Positions 24,397-32,924 of a stretch of 64,000 nt of DNA are shown here, in pieces. How positions within the stretch are numbered: the stretch's first letter is position 1; every line of letters begins with the position of its first letter. The position numbers and the translations under genes were made by a program. Source of the stretch: Chryseobacterium sp. C-71 (lineage in GTDB: Bacteria; Bacteroidota; Bacteroidia; Flavobacteriales; Weeksellaceae); contig NZ_CP087131.1 in assembly GCF_020911865.1 (NCBI RefSeq), positions 3,348,001 through 3,412,000 on the forward strand. Reading direction: 5' to 3'. The notes beneath the pieces are model-generated. The model saw nothing but the letters and a program-made list of their open reading frames with translations, searched no databases and had not been told where the DNA came from.

Positions 24397-25212
24397 TTAT
24401 TTTCTAGGCTTTTCTACTCCTATCCACGCTTCACCTTCTCTTTTGACTTGGCTTAGTGTGAAAGTTTTAAAATCGTCTGTTTTGTATTCGATGTTATCTA
24501 AGTTTTGCTCGAACGGCATAATGTAGAAGAACTCTTTGTCTGTTTTATCAGCTTTAGTTCCTTTTTTCACCGTTGGCATATATTTTCTGTTGAATTTATA
24601 TTTTGGTAAATATTGTTTTAAAGAAGCATAGAACTTTTTGTCTTCTTTTTCGTTAGGAACAATGTCTACAATTTTGAATTCGTCTTTTTTCTTGTCAACC
24701 CAAAGATAATAGATGGTTTCTTCCATCGTCTTTTTGTTCAGAGAAGCGAATCCGAAAAATTCTTTCGGTACCAATTCTTTGATTTTTTCTGCATCTACTT
24801 TAGTGAAGTATTCACCTTGAGAAGGATCAACATAAGTTTCCAAATTATACAATAATACCTGATTGTTTTGGAAGTTTTTGTTTTTGAAGTATTGATCTAA
24901 AGATAATTCTGCTGTTTTTCTTAGCTCTTTACCTCTGTCATCCAGTTTTTTTGTCGGGTTCTGAGGGTTTACTTTTTTCACAAAGTTGTAAAGAACTACA
25001 GGCTTGATATCCGCAAGGTGAGGGAAGGTTTTCAGCTGTTCAGCTTTTACCAACCAGTAATATTGCTGATAGTAATCATCTTTATCAACAGGTTTTACAC
25101 TTTTATAGGTAAGAGCCAGCTTTTTAGAATTAAGATATTTTCCATATTTACCTTGTCCAAAAGCGAAGCTTACAGATAGTAAAGCAAATAAAATAGTAAT
25201 GTTTCTTTTCAT
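24397..25212 (-). CDS. Exported protein of unknown function
   Basis: 271 residues with a clear Sec signal peptide (MKRNITILFALLSVSFAFGQ). The mature part is very rich in Lys, Tyr and Phe (DYYQQYYWLVKAEQL, KFYASLKQYLPKYKFNRKY), with no recognised catalytic or binding motif. It is monocistronic with its own terminator. Probably periplasmic. Function unknown. Confidence 0.78.
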   Translation of the reverse strand: MKRNITILFALLSVSFAFGQGKYGKYLNSKKLALTYKSVKPVDKDDYYQQYYWLVKAEQLKTFPHLADIKPVVLYNFVKKVNPQNPTKKLDDRGKELRKTAELSLDQYFKNKNFQNNQVLLYNLETYVDPSQGEYFTKVDAEKIKELVPKEFFGFASLNKKTMEETIYYLWVDKKKDEFKIVDIVPNEKEDKKFYASLKQYLPKYKFNRKYMPTVKKGTKADKTDKEFFYIMPFEQNLDNIEYKTDDFKTFTLSQVKREGEAWIGVEKPRK

Positions 25213-25313
25213 TTTACAGCAAAGATTTTTTTAATTTTTCAAATATAATTATTTATTAGATAATAAGTTTAATACTTAGTTAAATTATGCAAATATTATT
25301 GATTTTATTCAAG

Positions 25314-25338
25314 AAAAAATCCTGTACGAATACAGGAT
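25314..25338 (-). terminator. Terminator of asnB
   Basis: Stem ATCCTGTA/TACAGGAT (25319-25326 with 25331-25338), loop CGAA, with a T tract on the minus strand. Confidence 0.85.
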
Positions 25339-25355
25339 TGATAAATTTATTAATT

Positions 25356-27023
25356 TTAGTAAGAGGTTTCGTGTACTTTTACTGCTCTTCCGCTTGGGTC
25401 GTTCATTTTTTTAAATGCTTCATCCCATTCCAATGCAATGGGGGTCGAACAAGCTACTGAAGGTACTGAAGGAACAGTTGCCGCCGCCGTTTCGCTTGGG
25501 AAATGCTCTTCGAAAATCGTTCGGTAACGGTATTCTTCTTTGTTTTGAGGAGTATTTAACGGAAATCTGAATTTTGCATTCGTCATCATCTCATCAGTTA
25601 CATAATTTTCTGCAACATCTTTTAAGGTATCAATCCATGAATAACCGACGCCATCTGAGAACTGCTCTTTTTGTCTCCAAGCGATAGATTCTGGCAAAAG
25701 ATCTTCAAAAGCTTTTCTCAAAACCCATTTTTCAATCTTCCCTTCTTCTTTTTTGATCATTTTATCCTGAGGATTTACGTTCATCGCAACATCCATAAAT
25801 TCTTTGTCCAAAAACGGAACTCGTCCTTCGATTCCCCAGCTCATCAAAGCTTTGTTGGCTCTCAAGCAATCATATAGGTGAAGTTTTCCTAATTTTCTTA
25901 CCGTTTCATCATGAAATTCTTTGGCATTCGGAGCTTTGTGGAAATACAGGTATCCACCAAACAATTCGTCCGCACCTTCGCCTGAAAGCACCATTTTGAT
26001 TCCCATTGATTTAATCACTCTTGCCAAAAGATACATTGGCGTTGAAGCTCTGATAGTAGTGACATCATAAGTTTCCAAATGATAAATCACATCCCGAATG
26101 GCATCTAAACCTTCTTGGACGGTAAAATTAACCTCATGGTGAACAGACCCGATATGTTCAGCAGCTTTTTTCGCTGCAGCTAAATCCGGAGAACCGACCA
26201 ATCCGACCGCAAAGCTGTGCAGTCTTGGGTACCAGGCTTCCTGAGTATCTCCACTTTCAACTCTCTGTCTTGCATATTTTGCAGTAACCGCAGAAATAAT
26301 GGATGAATCTAAACCTCCTGAAAGTAAAACTCCGTACGGTACATCGCTCATCAACTGTCTGTGAACAGCATCTTCCAGGCCTTTTCTGATGGACTGAATA
26401 TCTGTTACGTTATCTTTTACAGCATCAAAATCCTCCCAATCTCTCTTGTACCATTGCTGAGGTTCGCTGCCTTCAACGCTGTACACATAATGTCCCGGAA
26501 GAAAAGTGTCTATTTTTTTGCAAACACCTTCCAAAGCTTTCAGTTCAGAAGCGATATAATAATTTCCGTTTTTATCCCAGCCTTGGTAGAGCGGACAGAT
26601 TCCCATGTGGTCACGAGCGATCAGATAAATGTTTTTTTCTATATCGTACAGTGCAAAAGCGAAAATTCCATTCAGTTTTTCGATAAAATCTTTTCCGTAT
26701 TTTTCATACAGTGCCAAAATCACTTCGCAGTCAGACTGAGTTTGAAACTCATAGTCTGGAAATTCTTCCTTGAGTTCTCTGTGATTGTAAATTTCGCCAT
26801 TTACAGCTAAAACTAATTTGCCGTCTTTAGAAAACAAAGGCTGCTTTCCTGAAGTCGGGTCAACAATAGCCAATCTTTCATGAGAAAATAAAACTTTCTC
26901 GTTTTGAAAAACACCGCTCCAGTCGGGACCTCTATGACGGATTTTTTTAGACATTTCCAAGACCTGAGGCCTTAATATTTCAGTTGGCTGTTTGGCATCA
27001 AACAAGCATACAATTCCACACAT
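25356..27023 (-). CDS. asnB: Asparagine synthase (glutamine-hydrolysing), AsnB
   Basis: 555 residues. Makes asparagine from aspartate, glutamine and ATP. The N-terminal class II glutaminase begins MCGIVCLFD with Cys2 as nucleophile and has RHRGPDWSG and AVNGEIYNHREL. The synthetase domain has the ATP pyrophosphatase loop SGGLDSSIIS near residue 237 and GEGADELFGGYLYFH near 350. The length is that of E. coli-type AsnB. A TAGTTTTG -7 box lies at 27043-27050 on the minus strand, 20 bp before the start. Monocistronic. Confidence 0.96.
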   Translation of the reverse strand: MCGIVCLFDAKQPTEILRPQVLEMSKKIRHRGPDWSGVFQNEKVLFSHERLAIVDPTSGKQPLFSKDGKLVLAVNGEIYNHRELKEEFPDYEFQTQSDCEVILALYEKYGKDFIEKLNGIFAFALYDIEKNIYLIARDHMGICPLYQGWDKNGNYYIASELKALEGVCKKIDTFLPGHYVYSVEGSEPQQWYKRDWEDFDAVKDNVTDIQSIRKGLEDAVHRQLMSDVPYGVLLSGGLDSSIISAVTAKYARQRVESGDTQEAWYPRLHSFAVGLVGSPDLAAAKKAAEHIGSVHHEVNFTVQEGLDAIRDVIYHLETYDVTTIRASTPMYLLARVIKSMGIKMVLSGEGADELFGGYLYFHKAPNAKEFHDETVRKLGKLHLYDCLRANKALMSWGIEGRVPFLDKEFMDVAMNVNPQDKMIKKEEGKIEKWVLRKAFEDLLPESIAWRQKEQFSDGVGYSWIDTLKDVAENYVTDEMMTNAKFRFPLNTPQNKEEYRYRTIFEEHFPSETAAATVPSVPSVACSTPIALEWDEAFKKMNDPSGRAVKVHETSY

Positions 27024-27343
27024 ATTATTTTTTATTTGAAATCAAAACTAAAGAATATAAATAAATTATAAAATAAAATTTTAATTAAAGTTAATATTTT
27101 AAATTAATTTTACTATTTTGATTTAAAATATAATTATTAAAACATGGTTTTGGAACTCATGCTTGATTTTTTTCCGGATCAGATTTTTATGATTAATTCA
27201 CGAATATTAAAAAAAGTTATAAAATCTTGATGTATGATAATTAATAATTCAAATATTTTTCATTCCTTTGTTGCTCGAAATAATTTTTTTTCATCATTTG
27301 TGTTTTTACCTCCTTGTAATAATATTGCAAGGAGGTTTTGTTT
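27024..27343. other. Gene-free stretch with asnB promoter and an unexplained plus-strand terminator
   Basis: It holds the asnB -7 box (27043-27050, minus). A perfect hairpin ACCTCCTTG/CAAGGAGGT (27308-27316 with 27328-27336) is followed by TTTTGTTTT on the plus strand, although no recognised plus-strand gene lies upstream. A 28-codon open frame (27144-27230, plus) precedes it. A single AAAACACAAATGATGA-type motif lies on the minus strand at 27291-27307. Confidence 0.5.
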
Positions 27344-29008
27344 TCACTCAACTCCAAGTAAAGCGCCCGAAATATTCCATGCACTGAAGCTTGTTCCTTC
27401 TGGTTCTCCCTGAGGGATTTTCACCTGAATGGTGTGTTTTCCGGCTTTTAAATTTCCAAGCTGGATGTAGTTAGGATTGGTAATCGTTCCCGGACACCAA
27501 TTGGATCTGCTGAGGTCTGAAGACGATAGTCCGTCCGGAAAATTTCCCGATGCTGGATTGTACAAACGGTAAGAGCCGCAATCTGTTCTCCAGGGAGTAA
27601 ATGAAAAGGTCATTTTTCCATCCAAATAAATAGAATTGGCTTTCGGAATAAATTCATCACCATTTTCCCAGCCACCGTGCCCCGTTGTGATATATCTTAA
27701 TTGCGCATCTTTTAAATCTTTTTCCAAAGTAAATTCTACAAATAAACCTTTGTCATTATTAAACATCGTTGCATAATCCTGTCCCGCCATTTCCATAATA
27801 TTGGTCGTGTTAAAAAGCGGAATTACTTTATTGTTTTTGTTGACGATCTGATCACTCTTGTGGATGGTAATGTCTAAACTTACCTTGTGACCGCCTTTAT
27901 CATAATTTCCGATGAAAGTTCCTACCCAAATTTCTTTTTCAGAAAGAGCAGGTTTCAACTCAGTGATATCCTGACGAAACGGACTAACCGTTTGCCAGAT
28001 TTTATCTTTTAATTCTAAATTATTAAACTTATTGATTCCGAATGCGGTGAAAAATCTCATCAGTTCAACTGTCGGCTGATAATTTTCATTTGAAATAACT
28101 CCAAAATATTGTTTCCCGTTTCCGTTTTCATAAACTGGGAGTGTTTTCACTCCTTTTTCCAATCCGTCAAAAAAAGATTGCGATTTATCTTCGGGAATAA
28201 AAAATACGGTTCCTGTTCTGTCATAAGCATCACCGTTCGATTGTTGTTTTAGTTCCGCAAAAATATTTTCGCCTTGCAAAATTTTTGGAAACTTGATTTT
28301 CTTTAAAATAATGGTTCCGTTAGCAAAGCGTTTTATGTTTTCGTCAGATTTTGACTGGTCTGAAAAATTAATGATTTCATTTTCAAAAACCTTTAATGTG
28401 GTAAATCTGCTCTTCCAAAGTAAATCTTTGTAGCTTAAAAGGTCTGTCGTAGTAATGGGTTTGTTGATAATATTTTCAATTCCTGATTTTTTAATTTTTT
28501 TCAGAGACGTTGCGGTCGTTGCAGAATTTCCGTTTCGTTCGATTTCTAAAACTAAACCTAGATTTTGTCCGAGACTTGACGGTCCACCTTTCAGTTTCAG
28601 ATCATTCGTGTACCAAACTTCAATCGTATTTGAATTGATCTTGGTAACCGCCTGTTTGCAGGTATAACCTAATATTTTCTTGGTTTTATCTGTAAATTCA
28701 AAACTTTGCTTGGCGATTGCTTCTGAATCGGAAGTTGAAATGATTTCGCCGGGCTTTAAAAATCCATAAGAAACAATCGTATTGGAAGGTTTTTCTATCT
28801 TGCTGATTTCAAATGGATATTCGTTTTTCTGTTCTTTTGTTTTTGAATTTAAAATGTAATTCTCACTTTCGTTGACCCAAACAATTGTGGGATTTTGATT
28901 AGGCTGAACTTTTCCGTTGTAAGAACTTTCGTATTGAATTTCGTAAGTCTGGGCGAAATTTAAAATAGATAAGAAAATAAAAAAACTTGCTAAAATTGTC
29001 TTAAACAT
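27344..29008 (-). CDS. GLPGLI-domain protein fused to a PNGase F-like domain
   Basis: 554 residues with a signal peptide (1-19, ending NFAQ). Residues about 20-180 look like a GLPGLI domain (YGFLKPGEIISTS, ILGYTCKQA, EVWYTNDLKLKGGPSSLG, GLVLEIE). Residues about 230-554 resemble peptide-N-glycosidase F. By eye, YDRTGTVFF (Asp263) aligns with the catalytic Asp60 segment WDRYANVYV of Elizabethkingia PNGase F, and Glu452 (GWENGDEFIPK) with Glu206. DLSRSNWCPGTI matches the conserved RAGWCPGM region. PNGase F removes N-glycans from glycoproteins. Whether this one is active is untested. The fusion is described in the findings. Confidence 0.78.
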   Translation of the reverse strand: MFKTILASFFIFLSILNFAQTYEIQYESSYNGKVQPNQNPTIVWVNESENYILNSKTKEQKNEYPFEISKIEKPSNTIVSYGFLKPGEIISTSDSEAIAKQSFEFTDKTKKILGYTCKQAVTKINSNTIEVWYTNDLKLKGGPSSLGQNLGLVLEIERNGNSATTATSLKKIKKSGIENIINKPITTTDLLSYKDLLWKSRFTTLKVFENEIINFSDQSKSDENIKRFANGTIILKKIKFPKILQGENIFAELKQQSNGDAYDRTGTVFFIPEDKSQSFFDGLEKGVKTLPVYENGNGKQYFGVISNENYQPTVELMRFFTAFGINKFNNLELKDKIWQTVSPFRQDITELKPALSEKEIWVGTFIGNYDKGGHKVSLDITIHKSDQIVNKNNKVIPLFNTTNIMEMAGQDYATMFNNDKGLFVEFTLEKDLKDAQLRYITTGHGGWENGDEFIPKANSIYLDGKMTFSFTPWRTDCGSYRLYNPASGNFPDGLSSSDLSRSNWCPGTITNPNYIQLGNLKAGKHTIQVKIPQGEPEGTSFSAWNISGALLGVE

Positions 29009-29052
29009 AATGTGTTGATGGTTTTTACAAAGATAATGTTTGATTTAGATAA

Positions 29053-29083
29053 TAAAAAAACTACTCCAGAAAATAGAGTAGTT
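29053..29083 (-). terminator. Terminator of the RsmB-like gene
   Basis: Stem AACTACTC/GAGTAGTT (29059-29066 with 29076-29083), 9-nt loop, with a T tract on the minus strand. Confidence 0.82.
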
Positions 29084-29107
29084 GATATTATTGTATTTAA
29101 AATAAAT

Positions 29108-30313
29108 TTAAGCCAATCTTTCGATCAGAGCCATATAGAATCCGTCGTAGCCTTGACTTGGCATTATTTTTTCGTCTTTGATTAATTTATAATCAGGGTT
29201 GTTTTTCAAAAATTCAGCAACCTGTTCGTTGTTTTCAGAAGGAAGAATAGAGCATGTAGCATATACCATTTTTCCACCCTTTTTAAGGATTTTAGAATAA
29301 TCTTGGATAATTTGCTGTTGTTCTTTTTTAATTCTGTCGATGAATGCCTGATCTATTTTCCACTTGCTGTCTGGGTTTCTTTTTAAAACTCCCAAACCTG
29401 AACAAGGCGCATCAATTAGCAATCTGTCTGCTGTTTCGTGAAGACGTTTGATGACTTTGTTGTCAGAAATCATACGCGTTTCGATATTGTGAGCTCCGGC
29501 TCTTTTTGCACGACGTTTCAATTCAGCCAATTTCCATTCGTAAATATCTAAAGCGATAATCTGACCTTTATTGCCCATCAATGCCGCTAGGTGAAGAGTT
29601 TTTCCACCTGCTCCTGCACAAACGTCAACCACTCTCTGACCTTCTTTTACATCAAGGAAATAACCGATTTTTTGAGACGTTGCATCCTGAACTTCAAATA
29701 ATCCGTCTTTAAACGCACTTGTAAGAAAAACGTTCTTTTTCTCTTCCAACTGCACTGCATCGGGATAGTTTTTTACGGTGTAGGCTACTACATTTTCATC
29801 TGCAAGGTCTGAAATCAATTCTTTTGCTGAGGTTTTCAATGAATTTGCTCTTAAAACTGTCGGAGCCTGCTCGTTCAAAGCTTTCATCTCTTTTTCCCAA
29901 ATCGGACCTAGTTCTTTTTCTAAAGTTTCTGCCAACCATTCAGGAATTGAGTGTTCGATAGATTTTGTAGGAACGGTTCCTTTTTTCAGTTTGGTGGTAA
30001 TATCAGCGATTTTGATTCCTTCAAATTCTTCAAATCTTTTGTAATTGGTTTTGCTATAAAGACAGTAAGCAACAATTAATTTATAAACATTGTTAGGTTT
30101 TACACTTTCACCCATATAATATTCAAGGCGTCTTTTCCAACGGATGATGTTGTAGAAAATCTCCGAAACAACTGCTCTGTCCTGGCTTCCCCACTTTCTG
30201 TGAGCTTTCAAAAGTCTTTCGATTACTTTATCGGCATATTTATTTTTCTCAAAAAAAGTTTCTTGTAAAGCATCGTGAATTCCGATGGCCAAGTTTCTGT
30301 GTATTAATTCCAT
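29108..30313 (-). CDS. RsmB/Nol1-family rRNA 5-methylcytosine methyltransferase
   Basis: 401 residues from the start at 30313 (MELIHRNLAI). An upstream in-frame ATG at 30424 would add 37 residues of unlikely composition. The N-terminal NusB-like helical part is followed by a SAM-binding domain: VVDVCAGAGGKTLHLAALM (motif I), IALDIYEWKL, then the two catalytic cysteine motifs DAPCSGLGVLKRNPD and YATCSILPSENNEQV. Both cysteines needed for m5C chemistry are present. Likely target is 16S rRNA C967 or an equivalent (inference). Confidence 0.92.
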   Translation of the reverse strand: MELIHRNLAIGIHDALQETFFEKNKYADKVIERLLKAHRKWGSQDRAVVSEIFYNIIRWKRRLEYYMGESVKPNNVYKLIVAYCLYSKTNYKRFEEFEGIKIADITTKLKKGTVPTKSIEHSIPEWLAETLEKELGPIWEKEMKALNEQAPTVLRANSLKTSAKELISDLADENVVAYTVKNYPDAVQLEEKKNVFLTSAFKDGLFEVQDATSQKIGYFLDVKEGQRVVDVCAGAGGKTLHLAALMGNKGQIIALDIYEWKLAELKRRAKRAGAHNIETRMISDNKVIKRLHETADRLLIDAPCSGLGVLKRNPDSKWKIDQAFIDRIKKEQQQIIQDYSKILKKGGKMVYATCSILPSENNEQVAEFLKNNPDYKLIKDEKIMPSQGYDGFYMALIERLA

Positions 30314-30338
30314 TGTTGCAGTATGCTGTTTGAACTTG

Positions 30339-30346
30339 CAAAAATA
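30339..30346 (-). promoter_or_regulatory. -7 box of the RsmB-like gene
   Basis: TATTTTTG on the minus strand, 25 bp before the ATG at 30313. This supports the downstream start rather than the one at 30424, which lies upstream of the box. Confidence 0.5.
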
Positions 30347-30495
30347 CGAATTTAAGTTGAGAGTTAAGAGTTTATACGTATGAGTTATATTAGTGTAGTT
30401 TTTGAATTTAATTTGAGCATTCATTCAATTCATCTTTTATAAAATGAATTTCTTTTTACTTAAATTTCAATTTAAAACTTGTAATTCAAAAAAAT

Positions 30496-30503
30496 TACCT
30501 TTG
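30496..30503 (+). promoter_or_regulatory. -7 box of the yjdM-like gene
   Basis: TACCTTTG matches TAnnTTTG, 15 bp before the ATG at 30519. It supports that start over the in-frame ATG at 30444, which lies upstream of the box. Confidence 0.5.
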
Positions 30504-30518
30504 CAAAAATTTAAAAAT

Positions 30519-30863
30519 ATGAGTGATACGGTTATTTGTCCGAAATGTAGTTCGGAATTTACTTACGAGCAGGATGATTTGATGGTTTGTTCGCAATGTT
30601 TCTACGAATGGAATCCTAAAGAAATGGCGGCAGAAAATGACAATTCAGGAAAAATTTTAGATGCTAACGGAAATGAGTTGCAAGACGGAGATTCGGTAGT
30701 GGTTGTAAAAGATTTGCCGGTAAAAGGTGCTCCGAAACCAGTAAAAGCTGGAACTAAAGTTAAAAATATCCGTTTAAGACCAGACAGCGATCATAATATC
30801 GATTGTAAAATTGACGGTTTTGGTTCGATGGCTCTGAAATCTGAATTTGTGAAAAAAGCGTAA
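30519..30863 (+). CDS. yjdM: YjdM/PhnA-family zinc-ribbon protein
   Basis: 114 residues from the start [14 protein letters not shown]. The N-terminal zinc ribbon has CPKC (Cys7, Cys10) and CSQC (near 26-29). The PhnA domain follows ([51 protein letters not shown]). The old name alkylphosphonate-uptake protein is historical, and its molecular role is unclear. Divergent from the RsmB-like gene. A long imperfect hairpin follows the stop. Confidence 0.92.
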   Translation: MSDTVICPKCSSEFTYEQDDLMVCSQCFYEWNPKEMAAENDNSGKILDANGNELQDGDSVVVVKDLPVKGAPKPVKAGTKVKNIRLRPDSDHNIDCKIDGFGSMALKSEFVKKA

Positions 30864-30866
30864 TCA

Positions 30867-30917
30867 GCATCTGGCGTTTAGCTTTTGGCAAGTTGCTAAA
30901 AGCTAGAGGCGAAATGC
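30867..30917. repeat. Imperfect 51-nt inverted repeat after yjdM
   Basis: Arms starting GCAT and ending ATGC, with TTTAGCTTTTGGCAA opposite TTGCTAAAAGCTAGA as the best-paired part. The GCTAAAAGC/GCTTTTAGC core recurs at 42365-42380 and 42944-42952. Intergenic repeat that could also act as a terminator. Confidence 0.55.
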
Positions 30918-31129
30918 CAATAAAAAAAAGGAAAAGATTGGACAGTGTAAACTTCCAAGACTTCATTGCAGGAGAAAGCTAATTTCAGTCTATTTGGCGG
31001 AAGAGAATTGAACCAAAAGTTTCCTTATGTTGTTGCTTACTCAAATGTATTAATAATATTGAAAATCAGATAGATAAATCTATTTAATTTATCCACAAAC
31101 TAACATTAAGGATGCTAAAGAATTGTTAA

Positions 31130-32065
31130 TTATTTGAATGAAATTTTCAATGAACCTTCGATTTTTTCGTTGGTCTGGATGATGAGCTCTTTATTTTTTG
31201 AAATAATTTTATTCCAGTAATGATTTCCGGCGAATCTACTTTCTACAACTTTTGCATCAAAACCATTTTCTGAAATTTGTAACTGCTGCGGGTAATATGC
31301 TAAACTTGAAAGTCCAAAATCGTTCATTTCAGATTCTGTAAAAATATTGACCTCTCCGAAAAGCTTTGCAACGTAAGTGTTGTAAGGATTTTTGTAGGTT
31401 TCTTCCGGATGGTCATTCTGTATGAGTCTTCCGTTTTCCAAAATTACAATCTGGTCAAGCCAAGGAATAATATCCTGCAACTCGTGAGTAGAAACAATTA
31501 GCGAAATATTTTTTTCTTTTACATATCTGAAAAGCTTTTCCCGAAGTTCAATTTTTCTTGCATAATCGAGATGGCTGAAAGGTTCATCCAGCAAAAGTAA
31601 TTTAGGTAAAACTGAAAGCGCTCTTGCGATAGCAACCCTTTGTTGTTGTCCGCCACTTAAATTTTTAGGTAAAACATTGGCATATTCTACCAATCCTACA
31701 ACCTCTAAAAGTTCATAGACCGTTTCTTTTTTCTTGGCTAAATTGATATTAGAAAGAAATTTTCCCACATTATCAGCCACGGTTGCATAAGGCATCAGGT
31801 CAAAATTCTGTGCTACGAATTTCATTTCTGCTTCACCAGGAACGAGATTTCCTTTTGGACCCATCAATTTTGTGCCTCCGAAAATAATTTCACCTTGGTC
31901 CCAATTGAGAAGTCCGTAGATAAGGCTCAATAAAGTAGACTTTCCGCAACCGCTTTCACCTGCCAATGCAATTATTTTTCCTTCGCCCAATTTGAGGTTG
32001 AAGTTTTGGAACAAAGGTTTTTCCTTTGTGTGTGAAAAATATAAATTGTTTATCTCTAATAGCAT
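31130..32065 (-). CDS. ABC transporter ATP-binding protein (orphan)
   Basis: 311 residues. Walker A GESGCGKST (36-44), Q-loop AQNFDL, signature LSGGQQQRVAIARAL, Walker B LLLLDEPFSHLD and the H-loop STHELQD are all intact. A C-terminal extension of about 90 residues (after VAKLFGEVNIF) resembles a regulatory TOBE-like domain of importers of the iron/thiamine/phosphonate type. No permease or binding-protein gene is adjacent, so its partners are elsewhere. It is divergent from the YceI gene. Confidence 0.9.
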   Translation of the reverse strand: MLLEINNLYFSHTKEKPLFQNFNLKLGEGKIIALAGESGCGKSTLLSLIYGLLNWDQGEIIFGGTKLMGPKGNLVPGEAEMKFVAQNFDLMPYATVADNVGKFLSNINLAKKKETVYELLEVVGLVEYANVLPKNLSGGQQQRVAIARALSVLPKLLLLDEPFSHLDYARKIELREKLFRYVKEKNISLIVSTHELQDIIPWLDQIVILENGRLIQNDHPEETYKNPYNTYVAKLFGEVNIFTESEMNDFGLSSLAYYPQQLQISENGFDAKVVESRFAGNHYWNKIISKNKELIIQTNEKIEGSLKISFK

Positions 32066-32069
32066 TACG

Positions 32070-32077
32070 CAAAAATA
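32070..32077 (-). promoter_or_regulatory. -7 box 4 nt before the ABC ATPase start (near-leaderless)
   Basis: TATTTTTG on the minus strand, then CGTA, then the ATG at 32065. Confidence 0.55.
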
Positions 32078-32108
32078 CGGTTTTTAGAAAACACTGGCAT
32101 ATTTTTAG

Positions 32109-32116
32109 TAATTTTG
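32109..32116 (+). promoter_or_regulatory. -7 box of the YceI lipoprotein gene
   Basis: TAATTTTG, 22 bp before the ATG at 32139. It is divergent from the ABC ATPase promoter 31 bp away. Confidence 0.5.
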
Positions 32117-32138
32117 CAGTGACTTAAAATTTATAATC

Positions 32139-32798
32139 ATGCATAGAAAATTATTCTCCCTGGCAGTTCCCGCAATTTTTGCTGCAGTCGTTTTTGTTTC
32201 ATGTCAGAAGGAAAAACCTGTGACAAGTGAAGGAACCGAAGTTACTACAACAAAAGATGGTAATCAATATGTGCTGGATACTTTGAATAGTAGAGTAGAG
32301 TGGAAGGGTTATAAAGTTTTTAAATCTGAAAATACCAGCCATTTCGGAACGATTACTTTCGAAAGTGGTGACGTTACGGTAAAAGATGGAAAGCTTGAAA
32401 GCGGAAAATTCGTAGCAGATATGAATTCTCTCACATCTGTTGATTTAAAAGACGATGCAGAGCAATTAGGTAAATTAAATGGTCATTTAAAGAGCGGAGA
32501 TTTTTTCGAAACAGAAAAATTCCCAACATCTTCTTATGAAATTACAAAGGTAACTCCGTCTGCAGAAGGTGATTACAATACGATTTTAGATGGTAATTTA
32601 ACCATAAAAGGTATTTCAAAACCTGTTCAGTTTAAAGCAAATGTTTCGATAAACGAAGGTGTTGTAAGCATTGCGACAGAGCCGAAAGATATTATGAGAG
32701 AAGAATTTGGGGTGAAATTTCAAAGTCCTGCTGAGAATGGCGTGATTAAAGATGAGGTAAGCCTTCAGATTAATGTGAAAGCGCTGGAAAAGAAATAA
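32139..32798 (+). CDS. YceI-family lipoprotein
   Basis: 219 residues. The signal ends in lipobox FVSC (Cys22). The YceI beta-barrel follows: VLDTLNSRVEWKGYKVF, SHFGTITFESGDVTV, DLKDDAEQLGKLNGHLKSGDFFETEKFPTSSYEI, ILDGNLTIKGISKPVQFK and the final SLQINVKALEKK. YceI proteins bind polyisoprenoid-type lipids in the periplasm. Monocistronic: its own promoter box lies upstream and a strong terminator follows. Confidence 0.94.
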   Translation: MHRKLFSLAVPAIFAAVVFVSCQKEKPVTSEGTEVTTTKDGNQYVLDTLNSRVEWKGYKVFKSENTSHFGTITFESGDVTVKDGKLESGKFVADMNSLTSVDLKDDAEQLGKLNGHLKSGDFFETEKFPTSSYEITKVTPSAEGDYNTILDGNLTIKGISKPVQFKANVSINEGVVSIATEPKDIMREEFGVKFQSPAENGVIKDEVSLQINVKALEKK

Positions 32799-32823
32799 TT
32801 ATTTAAACTAAATAAACCAATTA

Positions 32824-32853
32824 AAACTGTCTCTATAAAAAGACAGTTTTTTT
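32824..32853 (+). terminator. Terminator of the YceI gene
   Basis: Stem AAACTGTCT/AGACAGTTT (32824-32832 with 32841-32849), followed by seven T. Confidence 0.9.
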
Positions 32854-32888
32854 ATGATAAATTCAAAACTTTTTTAATTGGAAAACCT

Positions 32889-32896
32889 TATTTTTG
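32889..32896 (+). promoter_or_regulatory. -7 box of pheS
   Basis: TATTTTTG, 28 bp before the ATG at 32925. Confidence 0.5.
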
Positions 32897-32924
32897 CAGA
32901 TACATTTTTGAAAGGGTTAAAACA

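Noticed and set aside
30314..30424. Extended N-terminus of the RsmB-like methyltransferase
   Set aside because: The extension lies upstream of a TATTTTTG box and has low-complexity Asn/Lys/Thr composition. Family members begin near MELIHRN.
30444..30518. Extended N-terminus of the YjdM-like protein
   Set aside because: The -7 box at 30496-30503 lies inside this extension, and the zinc-ribbon family starts close to the CPKC motif.
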